A stretch of DNA of 64,000 nucleotides from Anaspis maculata (taxonomy: Eukaryota > Arthropoda > Insecta > Coleoptera > Scraptiidae), in the NCBI GenBank assembly GCA_949128115.1, contig OX421967.1:61392855-61456854 (forward strand), written 5' to 3'. The first letter of the stretch is position 1. Every line of letters starts with the position of its first letter. The translations under genes were made by a program, and so were the position numbers. The notes beneath the pieces were generated by a model, which made no database searches, was not told where the DNA came from, and was given only the letters and a program-made list of their open reading frames with translations. This document shows positions 34,638-43,489 of this stretch, piece by piece.

Positions 34638-34961
34638 ATGTGTGGAGCATGTATAAAAGTACAACAAAGTCATTTCCATAGAGGCATCACTTTATCTACC
34701 ATGTGTCTTGAAGACCACACTACTGAGCTGTATTCATACCGCATTCGCCTGAAAACCTTCAACAACTGGCAAGGAGTGCTAACACCTGAATCGTTGGCGT
34801 TTGCGGGATTCTTCTACACAAAATGGGGAGATATGGTGGCTTGTCCTTTCTGTCGAATTGAAGTATTCAAGTGGAGGCATGATGACTCACCTCTGAAGGA
34901 GCATGAAAAATACTCTAAAGATTGTAAATTTGTTGTGGCTATGAAGAAAAAGTTGCAATAA
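34638..34961 (+). CDS. Single-BIR (IAP-like) protein in the Polinton cluster
   Basis: From the first ATG in frame the protein has 107 residues. Residues 35-100 form a BIR domain: an RIRLKTFNNW start, LAFAGFFYTKWGDMVACPFC, then KWRHDDSPLKEH. The zinc ligands are all present with the canonical spacing C-x2-C-x16-H-x6-C (Cys69, Cys72, His89, Cys96), as are the DD and EH pairs of type II BIRs. No RING, CARD or second BIR follows; the protein ends 11 residues after the last Cys, and AATAAA overlaps the stop. Proteins of this family bind caspases or IAP antagonists and block apoptosis, so a role in keeping an infected cell alive is likely by analogy with viral IAPs. It could instead be a captured survivin-like fragment. 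Confidence 0.85.
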   Translation: MCGACIKVQQSHFHRGITLSTMCLEDHTTELYSYRIRLKTFNNWQGVLTPESLAFAGFFYTKWGDMVACPFCRIEVFKWRHDDSPLKEHEKYSKDCKFVVAMKKKLQ

Positions 34962-34962
34962 A
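34957..34962 (+). promoter_or_regulatory. Poly(A) signal overlapping the BIR stop codon
   Basis: AATAAA overlaps the TAA that ends the BIR gene, implying a very short 3' UTR, as is common in compact viral genomes. Confidence 0.5.
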
Positions 34963-35063
34963 GACATGTGCATGGTTTATGTTGGTTTTACTTTCTCACA
35001 TGAGATGGTGTTACAGTCATCTCCCGCTCACACATACTACATAACTTTCACATTTCAAAAAAG

Positions 35064-35070
35064 TATAAAA
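35064..35070 (+). promoter_or_regulatory. TATA box of the core-protein/protease transcript
   Basis: TATAAAA lies 59 bp before the ATG at 35,123, with TTCACAC about 25 bp downstream as a possible initiator. It would drive the pX-like gene and the protease frame behind it. Confidence 0.6.
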
Positions 35071-35122
35071 GGTATCGAACGCATCTTATTCACACAAATT
35101 GTTACGTTGCTGATTTGCCGAG

Positions 35123-35596
35123 ATGGGAACTGTAAGGATTAGTAGCAGAGCTAAACCAAGACGGAGAAAACACCATGGAAAAAAACGTATTGGTGGTGTT
35201 TTTAGCTTCAAGAAAGCTGTTGCTGCAATTCGGAAACGTCTCCGAGGAAAACCAAACCCTAATTTGCAAGGTTCAATTCAAGACGCACTGCGTTCTATAA
35301 AAAACAAACAAGCCTTACACTCAACGCAACGCATCATCCCTATCCCAAAAGTTGGCGGCTTCCTCCCACTCATTCCAATTTTTGCTGCATTATCTGCCTT
35401 GGGAGCTTTAAGTGGTGGAGCTGCAGGAATTGCCAAGGCAGTCAACGATGCGAAAAGTGCTGCCGAGCAACTCAAAGAATCCCACAGACATAATCAAACC
35501 ATGGAGTCTATAGCGCTGGGGAAAGGTTTCCGTTTGAAAGCACATCAGAAAGGATTAGGACTATACCTTGCGCCATATAAAAAAAACTACCAATAA
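35123..35596 (+). CDS. Adenovirus pX/pVI-like core protein of Polinton/adintovirus
   Basis: The ATG at 35,123 opens a 157-residue frame. Residues 8-22 are a strongly basic patch (RAKPRRRKHHGKKR) suited to DNA binding. Residues 77-106 are a hydrophobic, Gly/Ala-rich amphipathic segment (GGFLPLIPIFAALSALGALS, then GGAAGIAKAV). A conserved HNQTMESIALGKG stretch and a GLGLYLAPYKK end follow. This arrangement is typical of Polinton/adintovirus pX- or pVI-like minor virion proteins, which condense DNA and, in the pVI case, disrupt membranes during entry. The last codons are an A-run (35,579-35,586) followed by C, which forms a -1 slippery heptamer leading into the protease frame. The gene is intact and has its own TATA box. 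Confidence 0.85.
   Translation: MGTVRISSRAKPRRRKHHGKKRIGGVFSFKKAVAAIRKRLRGKPNPNLQGSIQDALRSIKNKQALHSTQRIIPIPKVGGFLPLIPIFAALSALGALSGGAAGIAKAVNDAKSAAEQLKESHRHNQTMESIALGKGFRLKAHQKGLGLYLAPYKKNYQ
35581..35587 (+). promoter_or_regulatory. Candidate -1 ribosomal frameshift site A_AAA_AAC
   Basis: In the frame of the pX-like gene the codons are AAA AAA AAC, which gives the classic X XXY YYZ heptamer. A -1 slip places the ribosome in the frame that runs through the protease without a stop. The protease frame has no ATG before its conserved N-terminus, and its open region begins at 35,581, right at this site. I see no obvious strong stem-loop at the usual 5-9 base spacing, so the stimulatory structure is unproven. 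The alternative is a simple indel in the A-run. Confidence 0.5.
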
Positions 35597-35967
35597 AGCT
35601 ACCAACACGTGCTCTAACAGATGTGGACTTGAAATATTATGCAAAAATACTAAAAATTCCCCATTTCCGTGGTGTCTACATGCGCAACAATCTTCCATCA
35701 AAACCATTGGAAAACGAGTGTGCGATCCTCAATTTGGATGATAAAAATAATCCTGGTACGCATTGGACAGCCTTTGTCATAAACGGGAAAAGCATCAAAT
35801 ATTTCGATAGTATGGGCAATTTGAAACCTCCCTTGGAGGTGATAAAATATTTTCGGAGTGTTGGTAGCCCTAACATAATTTATAACTATAACAGATACCA
35901 AAATTTCAACTCTTATGAATGTGGTCATTTGTGTCTAAAATTTTTATATTTGAATTCACATCAATGA
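35587..35967 (+). CDS. Adenain-like cysteine protease (maturation protease) of Polinton/adintovirus
   Basis: The frame is open from 35,581 and ends at the TGA at 35,967. It begins with LPTRALTDVDLKYYAKILKI and FRGVYMRNNLP, the usual start of Polinton proteases. The catalytic set is complete: His in GTHWTAF (codon at 35,761), Asp in YFDSMG, Gln in RYQNF and Cys in YECGHLCLKF, in the order and spacing of the C5 (adenain) family. Such enzymes cleave virion precursor proteins during particle maturation. The first ATG in frame (35,680) lies inside the conserved domain, so translation probably enters by -1 frameshifting from the pX-like gene. The penton-like gene starts 38 bp after the stop. The domain shows no internal stop. 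Confidence 0.85.
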   Translation, partial: LPIKLPTRALTDVDLKYYAKILKIPHFRGVYMRNNLPSKPLENECAILNLDDKNNPGTHWTAFVINGKSIKYFDSMGNLKPPLEVIKYFRSVGSPNIIYNYNRYQNFNSYECGHLCLKFLYLNSHQ

Positions 35968-36004
35968 ATCTTGTCAGTTGAGTGGTAGCTCTGGTGTGAA
36001 CAAA

Positions 36005-36709
36005 ATGTCATCATTTTTCACTCTGTCTGGGAAAAGTTCCATTTTGACTTCAAAGTTCACCCCGCCCATCGTATTACCGAAAAACGTGACATATGTAATA
36101 GGTTTAACTGATTTTGAGTCTTTTAATTCTATCGCTAACGTTACCGCAAACAATAATGTTATTAAAATTGGCAAGGAAAAAATTACCATACCCATTGGAG
36201 CATACGAAATAAGCGCTATATCAGATTTTGTGAATAGCAGTATGAGGGGGAAGAAATTTGTTAATCCTCATTTTGAATTAGTCGGTAACAACAATACGAT
36301 GAAAACACATTTGCAATGCTCGGAAACCGTAGATTTTAACGTGGAAAACTCAATTGCACCTCTCTTGGGGTTTAATCGTGAAAAACTTGATCCATCCAAC
36401 ATTAGTCATCAATCACCGCATCAAAGCAATATTTTGAAGATTAATTCCTTATGTGTAGATTGCAACATTGCCACAGGCTCCTATCATAACGGTCAAGTTG
36501 TTCACTACATTCACCAATTTTTCCCTCGAGTTCCTCCGGGATATAAAATAATCGAAGTGCCAAAGAATATCATTTATTTACCAATCACAACCAACATAAT
36601 TAATGAAATATCTATTAAAATATTAGATCAAGATGGTGATCTGGTCAGTTTTGGAAAGGAAGTCGTTAGTGTAGGACTACACCTAAAACGTGATGGGTAT
36701 AATTTTTAA
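36005..36709 (+). CDS. Penton-like minor capsid protein of Polinton/adintovirus
   Basis: The first ATG in frame at 36,005 gives 234 residues; the frame is open a little further upstream but without an ATG. The protein starts SSFFTLSGKSSILTSKFTPP, has GLTDFESFNSI, a long beta-rich middle with PLLGFNRE, a CNIATGSYHNGQ segment and an FFPRVPPGYKIIEVP block, and ends VSVGLHLKRDGYNF. This is the pattern of the Polinton/adintovirus minor capsid protein, a single jelly-roll thought to form the five-fold penton. It follows the protease by 38 bp. The ORF is uninterrupted, and a poly(A) signal lies about 100 bp downstream. Confidence 0.85.
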   Translation: MSSFFTLSGKSSILTSKFTPPIVLPKNVTYVIGLTDFESFNSIANVTANNNVIKIGKEKITIPIGAYEISAISDFVNSSMRGKKFVNPHFELVGNNNTMKTHLQCSETVDFNVENSIAPLLGFNREKLDPSNISHQSPHQSNILKINSLCVDCNIATGSYHNGQVVHYIHQFFPRVPPGYKIIEVPKNIIYLPITTNIINEISIKILDQDGDLVSFGKEVVSVGLHLKRDGYNF

Positions 36710-36715
36710 GACAAT

Positions 36716-37058
36716 TTCACGCCGACCTAAACAGTGTTTTCAAACGCATACTTTAACACAAGTGAATCGTAGATTCTTAAGATCTTTAGGATATGTAGTA
36801 TTAATATAGAATAAATCGTGAATAACGTTAGTTGGATACAGTCAGTCGAGCAAAATGGTTGATGTACTAGACATAACAGAAAAAGTGGCTTACGATTATT
36901 GTGTATATGTATAACATTGTAAGTGATAACCATGAGGATTAAGTTACCATTTGTTTATTTGTAAGTAAGACAATCTCTTTTTGGACATAAATTAGTAGGT
37001 ATAGGTAAATCTAGAAATGGATATTTCTGGAATAATGCCTCCGTTCGTATCTAAGTAA
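36716..37058. other. Intergenic stretch after the minor capsid gene
   Basis: AT-rich and without a credible ORF; it holds only the poly(A) signal at 36,810. It probably included the start of the second VKG-family copy, now unrecognisable or in an upstream exon. Confidence 0.4.
36810..36815 (+). promoter_or_regulatory. Poly(A) signal after the minor capsid gene
   Basis: AATAAA, 101 bp after the stop of the minor capsid gene. It could end the transcript of the virion-gene block. Confidence 0.45.
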
Positions 37059-37385
37059 ACTAGGAGCAAGCTGGAGAATACTCATCATGGACTCAGATAC
37101 AGTGATGGGGATATTCCATATGAAAAAGTCTACTCCATACTACATCACCTGGCTTCCAACGTAGATATAATTTTTGTAAAAGGACAACAGAAGAAGGCTT
37201 TCCTTGAGGAAATTATTAAGAGATATTGTGATGATGAATTATGTGTTGAAATTATGAATGTTGGAGAGGAGGATAGTGTGATAAAATTTGACAAGATATT
37301 ACCACAGTGTAATCACCATTTTTTGAAACCCCGTATTTGTTCTTTGAATAATTGCATGCTACTTTATACTTGGTTAATCACTTAA
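37059..37385 (+). pseudogene. Second, diverged copy of the 33,547 protein family
   Basis: An open frame of 108 codons without a start Met follows a TAA at 37,056. It carries THHGLRYSDGDIPYEK, then DIIFVKGQQKKAFLEEII, then CNHHFLKPRICSLNNC, and ends at 37,385. These blocks line up in order with HHTIDWVEGHTP, VYVKGQEKAGYL and the Cys/His end of the protein at 33,547. The N-terminal LDVQ part is missing in this frame. It is either a 5'-truncated relic or the last exon of a spliced gene. Two divergent members flanking the virion genes suggest an old duplication within the element or two elements joined together. Confidence 0.65.
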
Positions 37386-37499
37386 CTGCCCAAATAAACT
37401 CTGTCCTATTGATTCGCTTGTTTTATTCCCCGAGACTGCATAGTTCCTTTTGTTCACTTCTTTAGAATGTTCTAGAATGTCATTAATCAGTAACACTTG

Positions 37500-38975
37500 T
37501 TCCCAAATATTGCGCAATTTTACGCAATAACTTCCGGAGCTTGTTCATGTCAGCACTTTTAGTTGCTTTGGAACCTTGCTGGCTTTCTTCTAGATTTTTC
37601 GAGGTAGACCCTTATTTGCATCACATGTTGCAACGTTAACCTTGACATACAATGAATCATCACGTGATTTGGTAAACAAGTCCCTGAACAGTTGTGTCAT
37701 TTAGTAACAATATTCTAGATTTTTCCAAACCATTGCGCAATTTTACGCAATACCTAGCTCCTAACTCTTAATATGTAAGTTTGGCTACTACTACTACTAC
37801 TACACATTAGGGCTCCGTCCCCTTCAGGACCCCTCCAATTGAGACTCAAGATGGATAGAATTAAACGACTGCCAGTAAAGCATGAAGAGCGAGTAGTGTT
37901 CTGTGTGTATCAAAATAAGTATGCATAAAACTGTTTACTCTAAACTCTAAACTAAATAAAGCTCTAACCGATAACAGCTAATGTGTATTTTTATTCGTAT
38001 AAACCTCTCTCATACATTCTTAAAATTGAGAAGATGCGCTGCCCTACTACTACGCATGCGCACTTGTTTGATTTTTTGACCCAGAGATAGTTGTGCCTAT
38101 GACTTGACCTTGAAAAAGTAACCGAAACACGTCAGCTGAAAGCAACCCTACCCTCCTTTTTTACCTATATGAGAACAACGCTAAAATATCATGACTCATC
38201 ACAATAACTGGTACACAAGTTCGTTCGCAATTTAGTAAACAATTGCATCATTCAGTGACAATATTCCAGACTTTTCCAAAGTATTGCGCAATCTTACGCA
38301 ATAGCTTCCGGAACTTGTTTCTGACAACCCTCAAGTTGCTTTGGAACCTTGTTGGCTTGCTTCTGAATTTTTCGAGGTGAACACTTCGGTATTGCGTCAC
38401 ATGTTGCAATGTTAACTTGAAAAAACAATGAATGGTCATGAGAACTGGTAAACAATTTTGTAAACAACTGTGTCATTTAGTAACATTCTTCTAGACTTTT
38501 ATTAACTATTGCGCAATTTTACGCAATAACTTCCGGACTTGTCCATGACAGCACTTTCGTTGTTTTGGAACCTTGTTGGCTTTCTCCAGAATTTTTTTCG
38601 AGGTAAACACTTATTGCATCACATGTTGCAACATCAACCTTAAAATACCATGAATCATCACGTGACCTGGTAAACAATTCCCTAAACAGTTGTGTGATTT
38701 AGTAACAATATTCTAGACTTTTCTCAACTATTGCGCAATTTTACGCAATAACTTCTGGACTTGTTCATGTTAGCACTTTCGTTGTTTTGGAACCTTGTTG
38801 GCTTTCTCTAGAATTTTTTTCGGGGCAAACACTTATTGCATCACATGTTGCAACACTAACCTTAAAATACAATGAATCATCACGTGACCTGGTAAACAAT
38901 TCCCTAAACAGTTGTGTGATTTAGTAACAGTATTCTACACTTTTCTCAACTATTGCGCAATTTTACGCAATAACT
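37500..38975 (+). repeat. 222-bp tandem repeat with ATTGCG...CGCAAT dyads
   Basis: Units of about 221-226 bp recur, each containing ATTGCGCAATTTTACGCAAT, TTTGGAACCTTG, TCACATGTTGCAA and CACGTGA or a variant. Dyads lie near 37,511, 37,732, 38,282, 38,508, 38,729 and 38,951. The array is split by a non-repeat block at about 37,760-38,210 (with a CTA trinucleotide run near 37,786), and a second copy of that block follows the array at about 38,980-39,340, so the whole composite was duplicated. No coding potential. Confidence 0.88.
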
Positions 38976-39589
38976 TACTATTAACTCATACGTAAGTTTG
39001 CCTACTACTACACACTAGAGCTCCATCCCTTTAAGGGCCCCCAGTAATGGAAGAATTAGGATGAATCGGATCAAAACGACTGCTAGTAAACATAGAGAGC
39101 GTGTATTGTTCTGTGTGTATCAAAATAAGTATGCATAACAATGTTTAATCTGAACCAAATAAAACTTTAACCAATAACAGCTAATGTGTATTTCTCTTCA
39201 TATCAACCTCTCCCATACATTCCTAAAGTTGAGTGGATGTGCTGCTCTATTCCCACGCATGCGTAATTTTTGACCCAGAGATAGTTGCACCTATGGCTTG
39301 ATCTTGAGAAAGTAGTTGAAAGCAACCCTGGCCTCCTTTTTTTCTATTATTAAATATGCCATTCGTATAATTTCATTAATTTTCTCTCATGTATATAGCT
39401 ATACACCAATAAAGCAGTAATTGTTTACATTTTGTCTTTTTTCCCCCATCATCCTGATTACACCCCTGATTATGCTGAATTTGAGAGGAGGAGGGAAACT
39501 ATGCAACCAGATGTACACCTAGTAATTGATCCCCATATTTAATGGTAATGTGGGTTCGCATCGGTACTAAGAGATGTTGTTGGCATTAT
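38976..39589. other. Second copy of the 37,760-38,210 block, then unassigned sequence
   Basis: The part to about 39,340 repeats the earlier block (CTACTACACACTAG, GAGCGTGTATTGTTCTGTG, GACCCAGAGATAGTTG). From there to 39,589 I see no gene or repeat. Confidence 0.6.
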
Positions 39590-39920
39590 ATAGGTTTGTA
39601 TCTATGCTAAATGGAGCTTCGCAGTTGTACCGGGAGATTGCGCTACTGCCACTATCAATAGATTACTGTAAACGCTGGTAATGTGGATTTCTGTAAATAT
39701 CGGTAGATTCCTGTAAATGCCAGTAATGCAGATTCCATCGATAGATTCCTGTAAATGCCGGTAATAAGGGTTCCTGTAAATATATGTAGATTCTTGTAAA
39801 TGCCGGTAATGCAGGTTTCTGTAAATGTCGGTACTGTTAGTTCCTCTGCGCGCCGCTAGGTGGCGCTACTCTGTGCCGATAGATGGCGCCACTGTCGATG
39901 TCGGTAATGCAGATTCCTGT
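39590..39920 (+). repeat. Minisatellite of CCTGTAAATGCCGGTAATG-type units
   Basis: Irregular units of roughly 20-35 bp built on TTCCTGTAAATGCCGGTA and TAGATTCCTGTAAATG repeat about ten times. The array runs up to the BEL/Pao fragment that starts near 39,970. Confidence 0.75.
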
Positions 39921-39969
39921 ATGGTCCAGAAGACCCCTAGCTATACTACTCAAGTGACCCATTACTCGA

Positions 39970-40568
39970 GGCCGGGCCTTGACAATGACAGGCGATAACA
40001 AACACAACGGGTCAAATAACTGAGCAATCGCAGGTAAGCTTGCAGGTAAGATTTTCCGTTTAGTCAATGGTTTGTCTAGACCTTTGGGTTTTGTATGATA
40101 GTAGAAAGTATCATTCTGAGAATTCCACCACGTGCCCAAAGTTTTTGTGTCCGCTTGTTTGTCAGAACATTTGCTACCTGTCACGTCGGCTTCTTTGTTG
40201 GCGGCTGGCAACAATCTTGGGTGGTTTGAATGCCACAGCAAGTGGAAACCCGTATTGGGCAAACACTGTTTGCAATTGTTCTCGGATTCCAAGAACGTGC
40301 AGCACATCCGGGTGGTTTAAAACGATATCGTTCACGTACATGCTTTGTTCCACTATTTCAATCAGTTCTGGGAATGTGTCAGTGTTATCCTGCGCCATTT
40401 GCTGAATGCAACGAATGGCCAAGAAACTAGAGCTGGCGAGACCAAAGGTGACACGTGTCAATTTGATTGCCTCGACGGGTTAGTTTTCATTGAACCTCCA
40501 TAGAGGATTCTCTGAAGATCCGCGCATTTCTCGTGTACTCATATCTGTTTATACATTTTGACCAGGTC
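39970..40568 (-). pseudogene. BEL/Pao retrotransposon pol fragment A (reverse transcriptase)
   Basis: Read on the minus strand: TRVTFGLASSSFLAIRCIQQ (RT motif B region), EQSMYVNDIVLNHPDV (motif C; the first Asp of YVDD is replaced by Asn), then AQYGFPLA and, in another frame, WHSNHPRLL, TLGTWWNSQNDTFYYH, TKRKILPASLPAIAQLFDPLCLLSPVIVK (conserved pieces of the RT-RNase H connection). At least one frameshift and the YVND change show it is dead. The same fragment, on the opposite strand and with YVDD intact, is at 57,116-57,830. It ends abruptly at 40,568 and at 39,970. Confidence 0.85.
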
Positions 40569-40695
40569 GGCGGTGGAAACATGTGCGTGAGAACGAAATT
40601 TCAATAGAATGGAGAACAGATCATTTTGTATGATCGGTTCTACCATTCAATTGTCATTGAGACTTGGGTCTCCACCAGACGTCTGTGCTGTGTAA

Positions 40696-40906
40696 TTCTA
40701 TTTCACTGACAGCACTATATCGCTACATTGGTCGGCAGCTCTGGCAAATAACCGGCAAACATACGTCGCGAATCGTGTTTCTGAGATTCAAGGCCTGACA
40801 AAGTCAACGGAATGGCATTACACCAATACAAAACAAAATCCCGGGGACCTGGTGTCACGAGGTGCATTCGCTCAAGATCTTTCAAACCAACCATTATGGT
40901 GGCACG
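40696..40906 (+). pseudogene. BEL/Pao pol fragment on the plus strand (RNase H to integrase linker)
   Basis: An open stretch after a TAA reads FTDSTISLHWSAALANN, YVANRVSEIQ, HYTNTKQNPGDLVSRGAF and PLWWHG, matching the TDS, NRVxEIQ, NPADLxSRG and LWWxGP landmarks of BEL/Pao polyproteins. It points away from the minus-strand RT fragment next to it, so two pieces of BEL-type elements have been joined in opposite orientation. Homology ends where the GAA/TTC array starts. Confidence 0.8.
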
Positions 40907-40924
40907 GTTATGGTTATAGTATTA

Positions 40925-43485
40925 ACGGTTATGGTCCACAATGTTCCAGAATATTTCACACCATTAGAGACTGTTCTGGAATGTTCCACAATGATCCGGA
41001 AGGTTCTTGGATGTTCCCGAACGTTCCAGACTATTCCTGAATATTCCAGAATATACCGGAACATTCTGGAATGGTGCGGAATGATCTCGAATACTTTTAA
41101 ATATTTTGTACTGTACCTCTACCAATAGGTGCATGGAAGGCTTCGAATAGTCCACAATGTTCCAGAACCTTCCACAACTTTGAAGATTGTTCTGGAATGT
41201 TCCACAATGATCTGGAATGTTCCGGGATGTTTTTGATCGTTTCAGACTATTTTCAAACATTCCAGAACATACTGGAATGTGGTGGAATGATCTTGAATGT
41301 TCTACGATGATCTGGAGTGTTCCCGATTGTTCCGAACATACCAGAACATTCTGAAATGTTGTGGAATGATAACAAATCCTCCACAATGATCTGGAATGTT
41401 CCAGGATGTTTCTGAATGGTCCAGATCATTCCCGACCATTTAAGAACATGTCGGAACATTCTAGAATGTTGTGGGATGATCTTGAATGTTCCACAATGAA
41501 TTGAAATGTGCCGGAATATTTACGAAACCTCCAGAGTATTCCCGACAATACCGTTACATTTTAGAATGTTGTGGAATGATCACGAATGCTCCACAATGAT
41601 CTGGAATATTCTGGGATGTTTCCGAACGTTCCAGTCTATTCCCGACCATTCCAGAACATACCGGAACATTCTGGTATGTTTTATAATGATCTCGGATAAT
41701 CCACAATGATCTGGAATGTTACGGGATTTTCCGAACCTTTAGGAACATACCGGAACATTCTGTAATGTTGTGGAACGATCTCGAACGTTCCACAATGGAT
41801 TGGAATGTTCTTGAATGTTTCCAAACGTTTCGGACTATTCCTTAACATACCCGAGCATTCTGGAATGTTTTGGATTGATCACGAATGCTCCACAATAATC
41901 TGAAATGTTCCGGGATGTTTCTAAGCGTTCCAGAATATTTCGATCATTCCAGAACACACCGGAAAATTTTGTAATGTTACGGTATAGTATGTTATGTGAT
42001 GTTGCTGAACGTTTCAGACTATCCCTGAATATTTCAGAATAAACCGGAACATTCTGGAATGATACAGAATGATCTCGGATACTCTCAAATATTCTGTACT
42101 GTACCTCTACCAATAGGTGGCCCCACACCAAAAAGGCTTCGAATAGTCCACAATGTTTCAGGACCTTCCACAACTTTGAAGATTGTTCTGGAATGTTCCA
42201 CAATGATCTGGAATGTTCCGGGATGTTTTTGATCGTTTCAGACTATTCTAAAACATTCCAGAACTTATAGGAACATACTGGAATGTGGTGAATTATCTCG
42301 AATAATCTCGAGTTACCCAAACATTTCAGAATATATCGGAACATTCTGGAATGTTGTGGGATGGTCTCGAATGTTCTACAATGATATGGGATGTTCCCGA
42401 TTGTTCCAGACTGTTCCCGAATATTCCAGAACGTACTGGAACATTCTGGAATGTTGAAGAGTGATCACAAATATTCTCGATTTTCCCGAACATTTCAGAA
42501 CATACTGGAACATTTTGAAATGTTATAGAATGATCTCGAAAGTTCCATGATGATCTGAAATGTTCCGGGATCTTTCAAACATCACAGAACATACCGGAAA
42601 ATTCTAGAATGAGGTGGAATGATCTTGAATGTTTCACAATGATCTGGAATGTTCCGAGATGTTTCTGAACATTCTGGGATGTTTCCAAACGTTCCACACT
42701 ATTCTTAAACATCCTAGAACATACCGGAACATTCTGTAATGTTGTGGAACGATCTAGAATACTCCAAAATGAATTGGAATGTTTCGGAATGTTTCCGATC
42801 GTTCCAGATTCTCGAACATACCAGAACGATCTGGAATGTTGTAGGATCTCGAATGTTCTACAATGATCTGGAATATTCCGGGATGTTTTCGAACGTTCAG
42901 TACTATCTTCGAACATTCTATAACATACCGAAACATTCTGGAAAGTTGTGAAGCGATCTAGAATGATCCGAAATGGATTGGAATGTACAGGAATGTTCCC
43001 GAATGTTCCATACTATTTCCGAACATACCGGAGCATTCTGAAATGTTGTGGAGTGGTAACGAATCCTTCACAATGTTCTGGAATGTTCCGGGATGTTTCT
43101 GAAATCTCCAGGTCATTCCCGGTCATTTTAGAACATACCGAAACATTCTGAAATGTTGTGGAATAGTCTCGAATGTTCCACAATGGGTTGGAATGTCCCG
43201 GAATATTTCCGAACCTTCCAGAGTGTTCCCGACAATACCGTACCATTTTAGAAGGTGGTGAAATGATCACGGATGCTCCACAATGATCTTGGATATTCTT
43301 GGTTGTTTCCGAACGTTCCAGACTATTCCCGACCATTCCGAAACAAACCGGAACATTCCGGAATGTTTTCGAACTCGAATAATCTCTAGTTACCCGAACA
43401 TGATCTTGGATGTTTCACAATGATCTGGAATGTTCCGAGATGTTTCTGGACATTCCGGGATGTTTCCGAACGTTCCACACTATTC
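40925..43485. repeat. GAA/TTC pentamer array (heat-shock-element-like), copy A
   Basis: About 2.6 kb of diverged tandem units of roughly 100-115 bp, made almost wholly of GAAnnTTC and TTCnnGAA steps with connectors such as GATCTGGAATGTTCC and ATACCGGAACATTCTGG. Perfect three-pentamer elements of the form nGAAnnTTCnnGAAn are at 41,059-41,071 and 42,047-42,059, and the inverted form TTCnnGAAnnTTC at 41,190-41,202 and 42,186-42,198. A unique marker, CCTCTACCAATAGGTG, interrupts near 41,117 and 42,108. The numerous ORFs here (rich in Phe-Arg-Asn-Ile-Pro and Ser) are by-products of the repeat. Confidence 0.92.
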
Positions 43486-43489
43486 TCAA

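Larger units (their letters stand above)
33401..37385 (+). mobile_element. Partial Polinton/Maverick (adintovirus-like) gene cluster
   Basis: Three neighbouring genes (pX/pVI-like core protein, adenain-type protease, penton-like minor capsid) identify a Polinton/adintovirus. Around them are a protein of an unnamed family (33,547) with a second diverged copy (37,059), a minus-strand gene and a BIR-domain gene. Major capsid, FtsK-like ATPase, protein-primed DNA polymerase B and retrovirus-type integrase are not present, so this is a fragment or a rearranged copy. Most ORFs in the core are uninterrupted, so the fragment may be young, or part of it still under selection. No terminal inverted repeat could be assigned with certainty. 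Confidence 0.85.

Noticed and set aside
34638..34961. Possibility that the BIR protein is a full IAP with a RING finger
   Set aside because: The frame ends 11 residues after the BIR, and no RING-type Cys/His pattern was seen in the other frames up to the pX promoter.
33401..37385. Major capsid, packaging ATPase, DNA polymerase B or integrase genes of a complete Polinton
   Set aside because: No ORF in the window shows Walker motifs, polymerase B motifs, an integrase DDE/zinc pattern or a major-capsid-sized frame.
40852..43336. Many ORFs of 60-140 codons within the GAA/TTC arrays (also 54,384-57,226)
   Set aside because: They occur on both strands and in several frames and read the same low-complexity residues as the repeat. 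They are by-products of the array.
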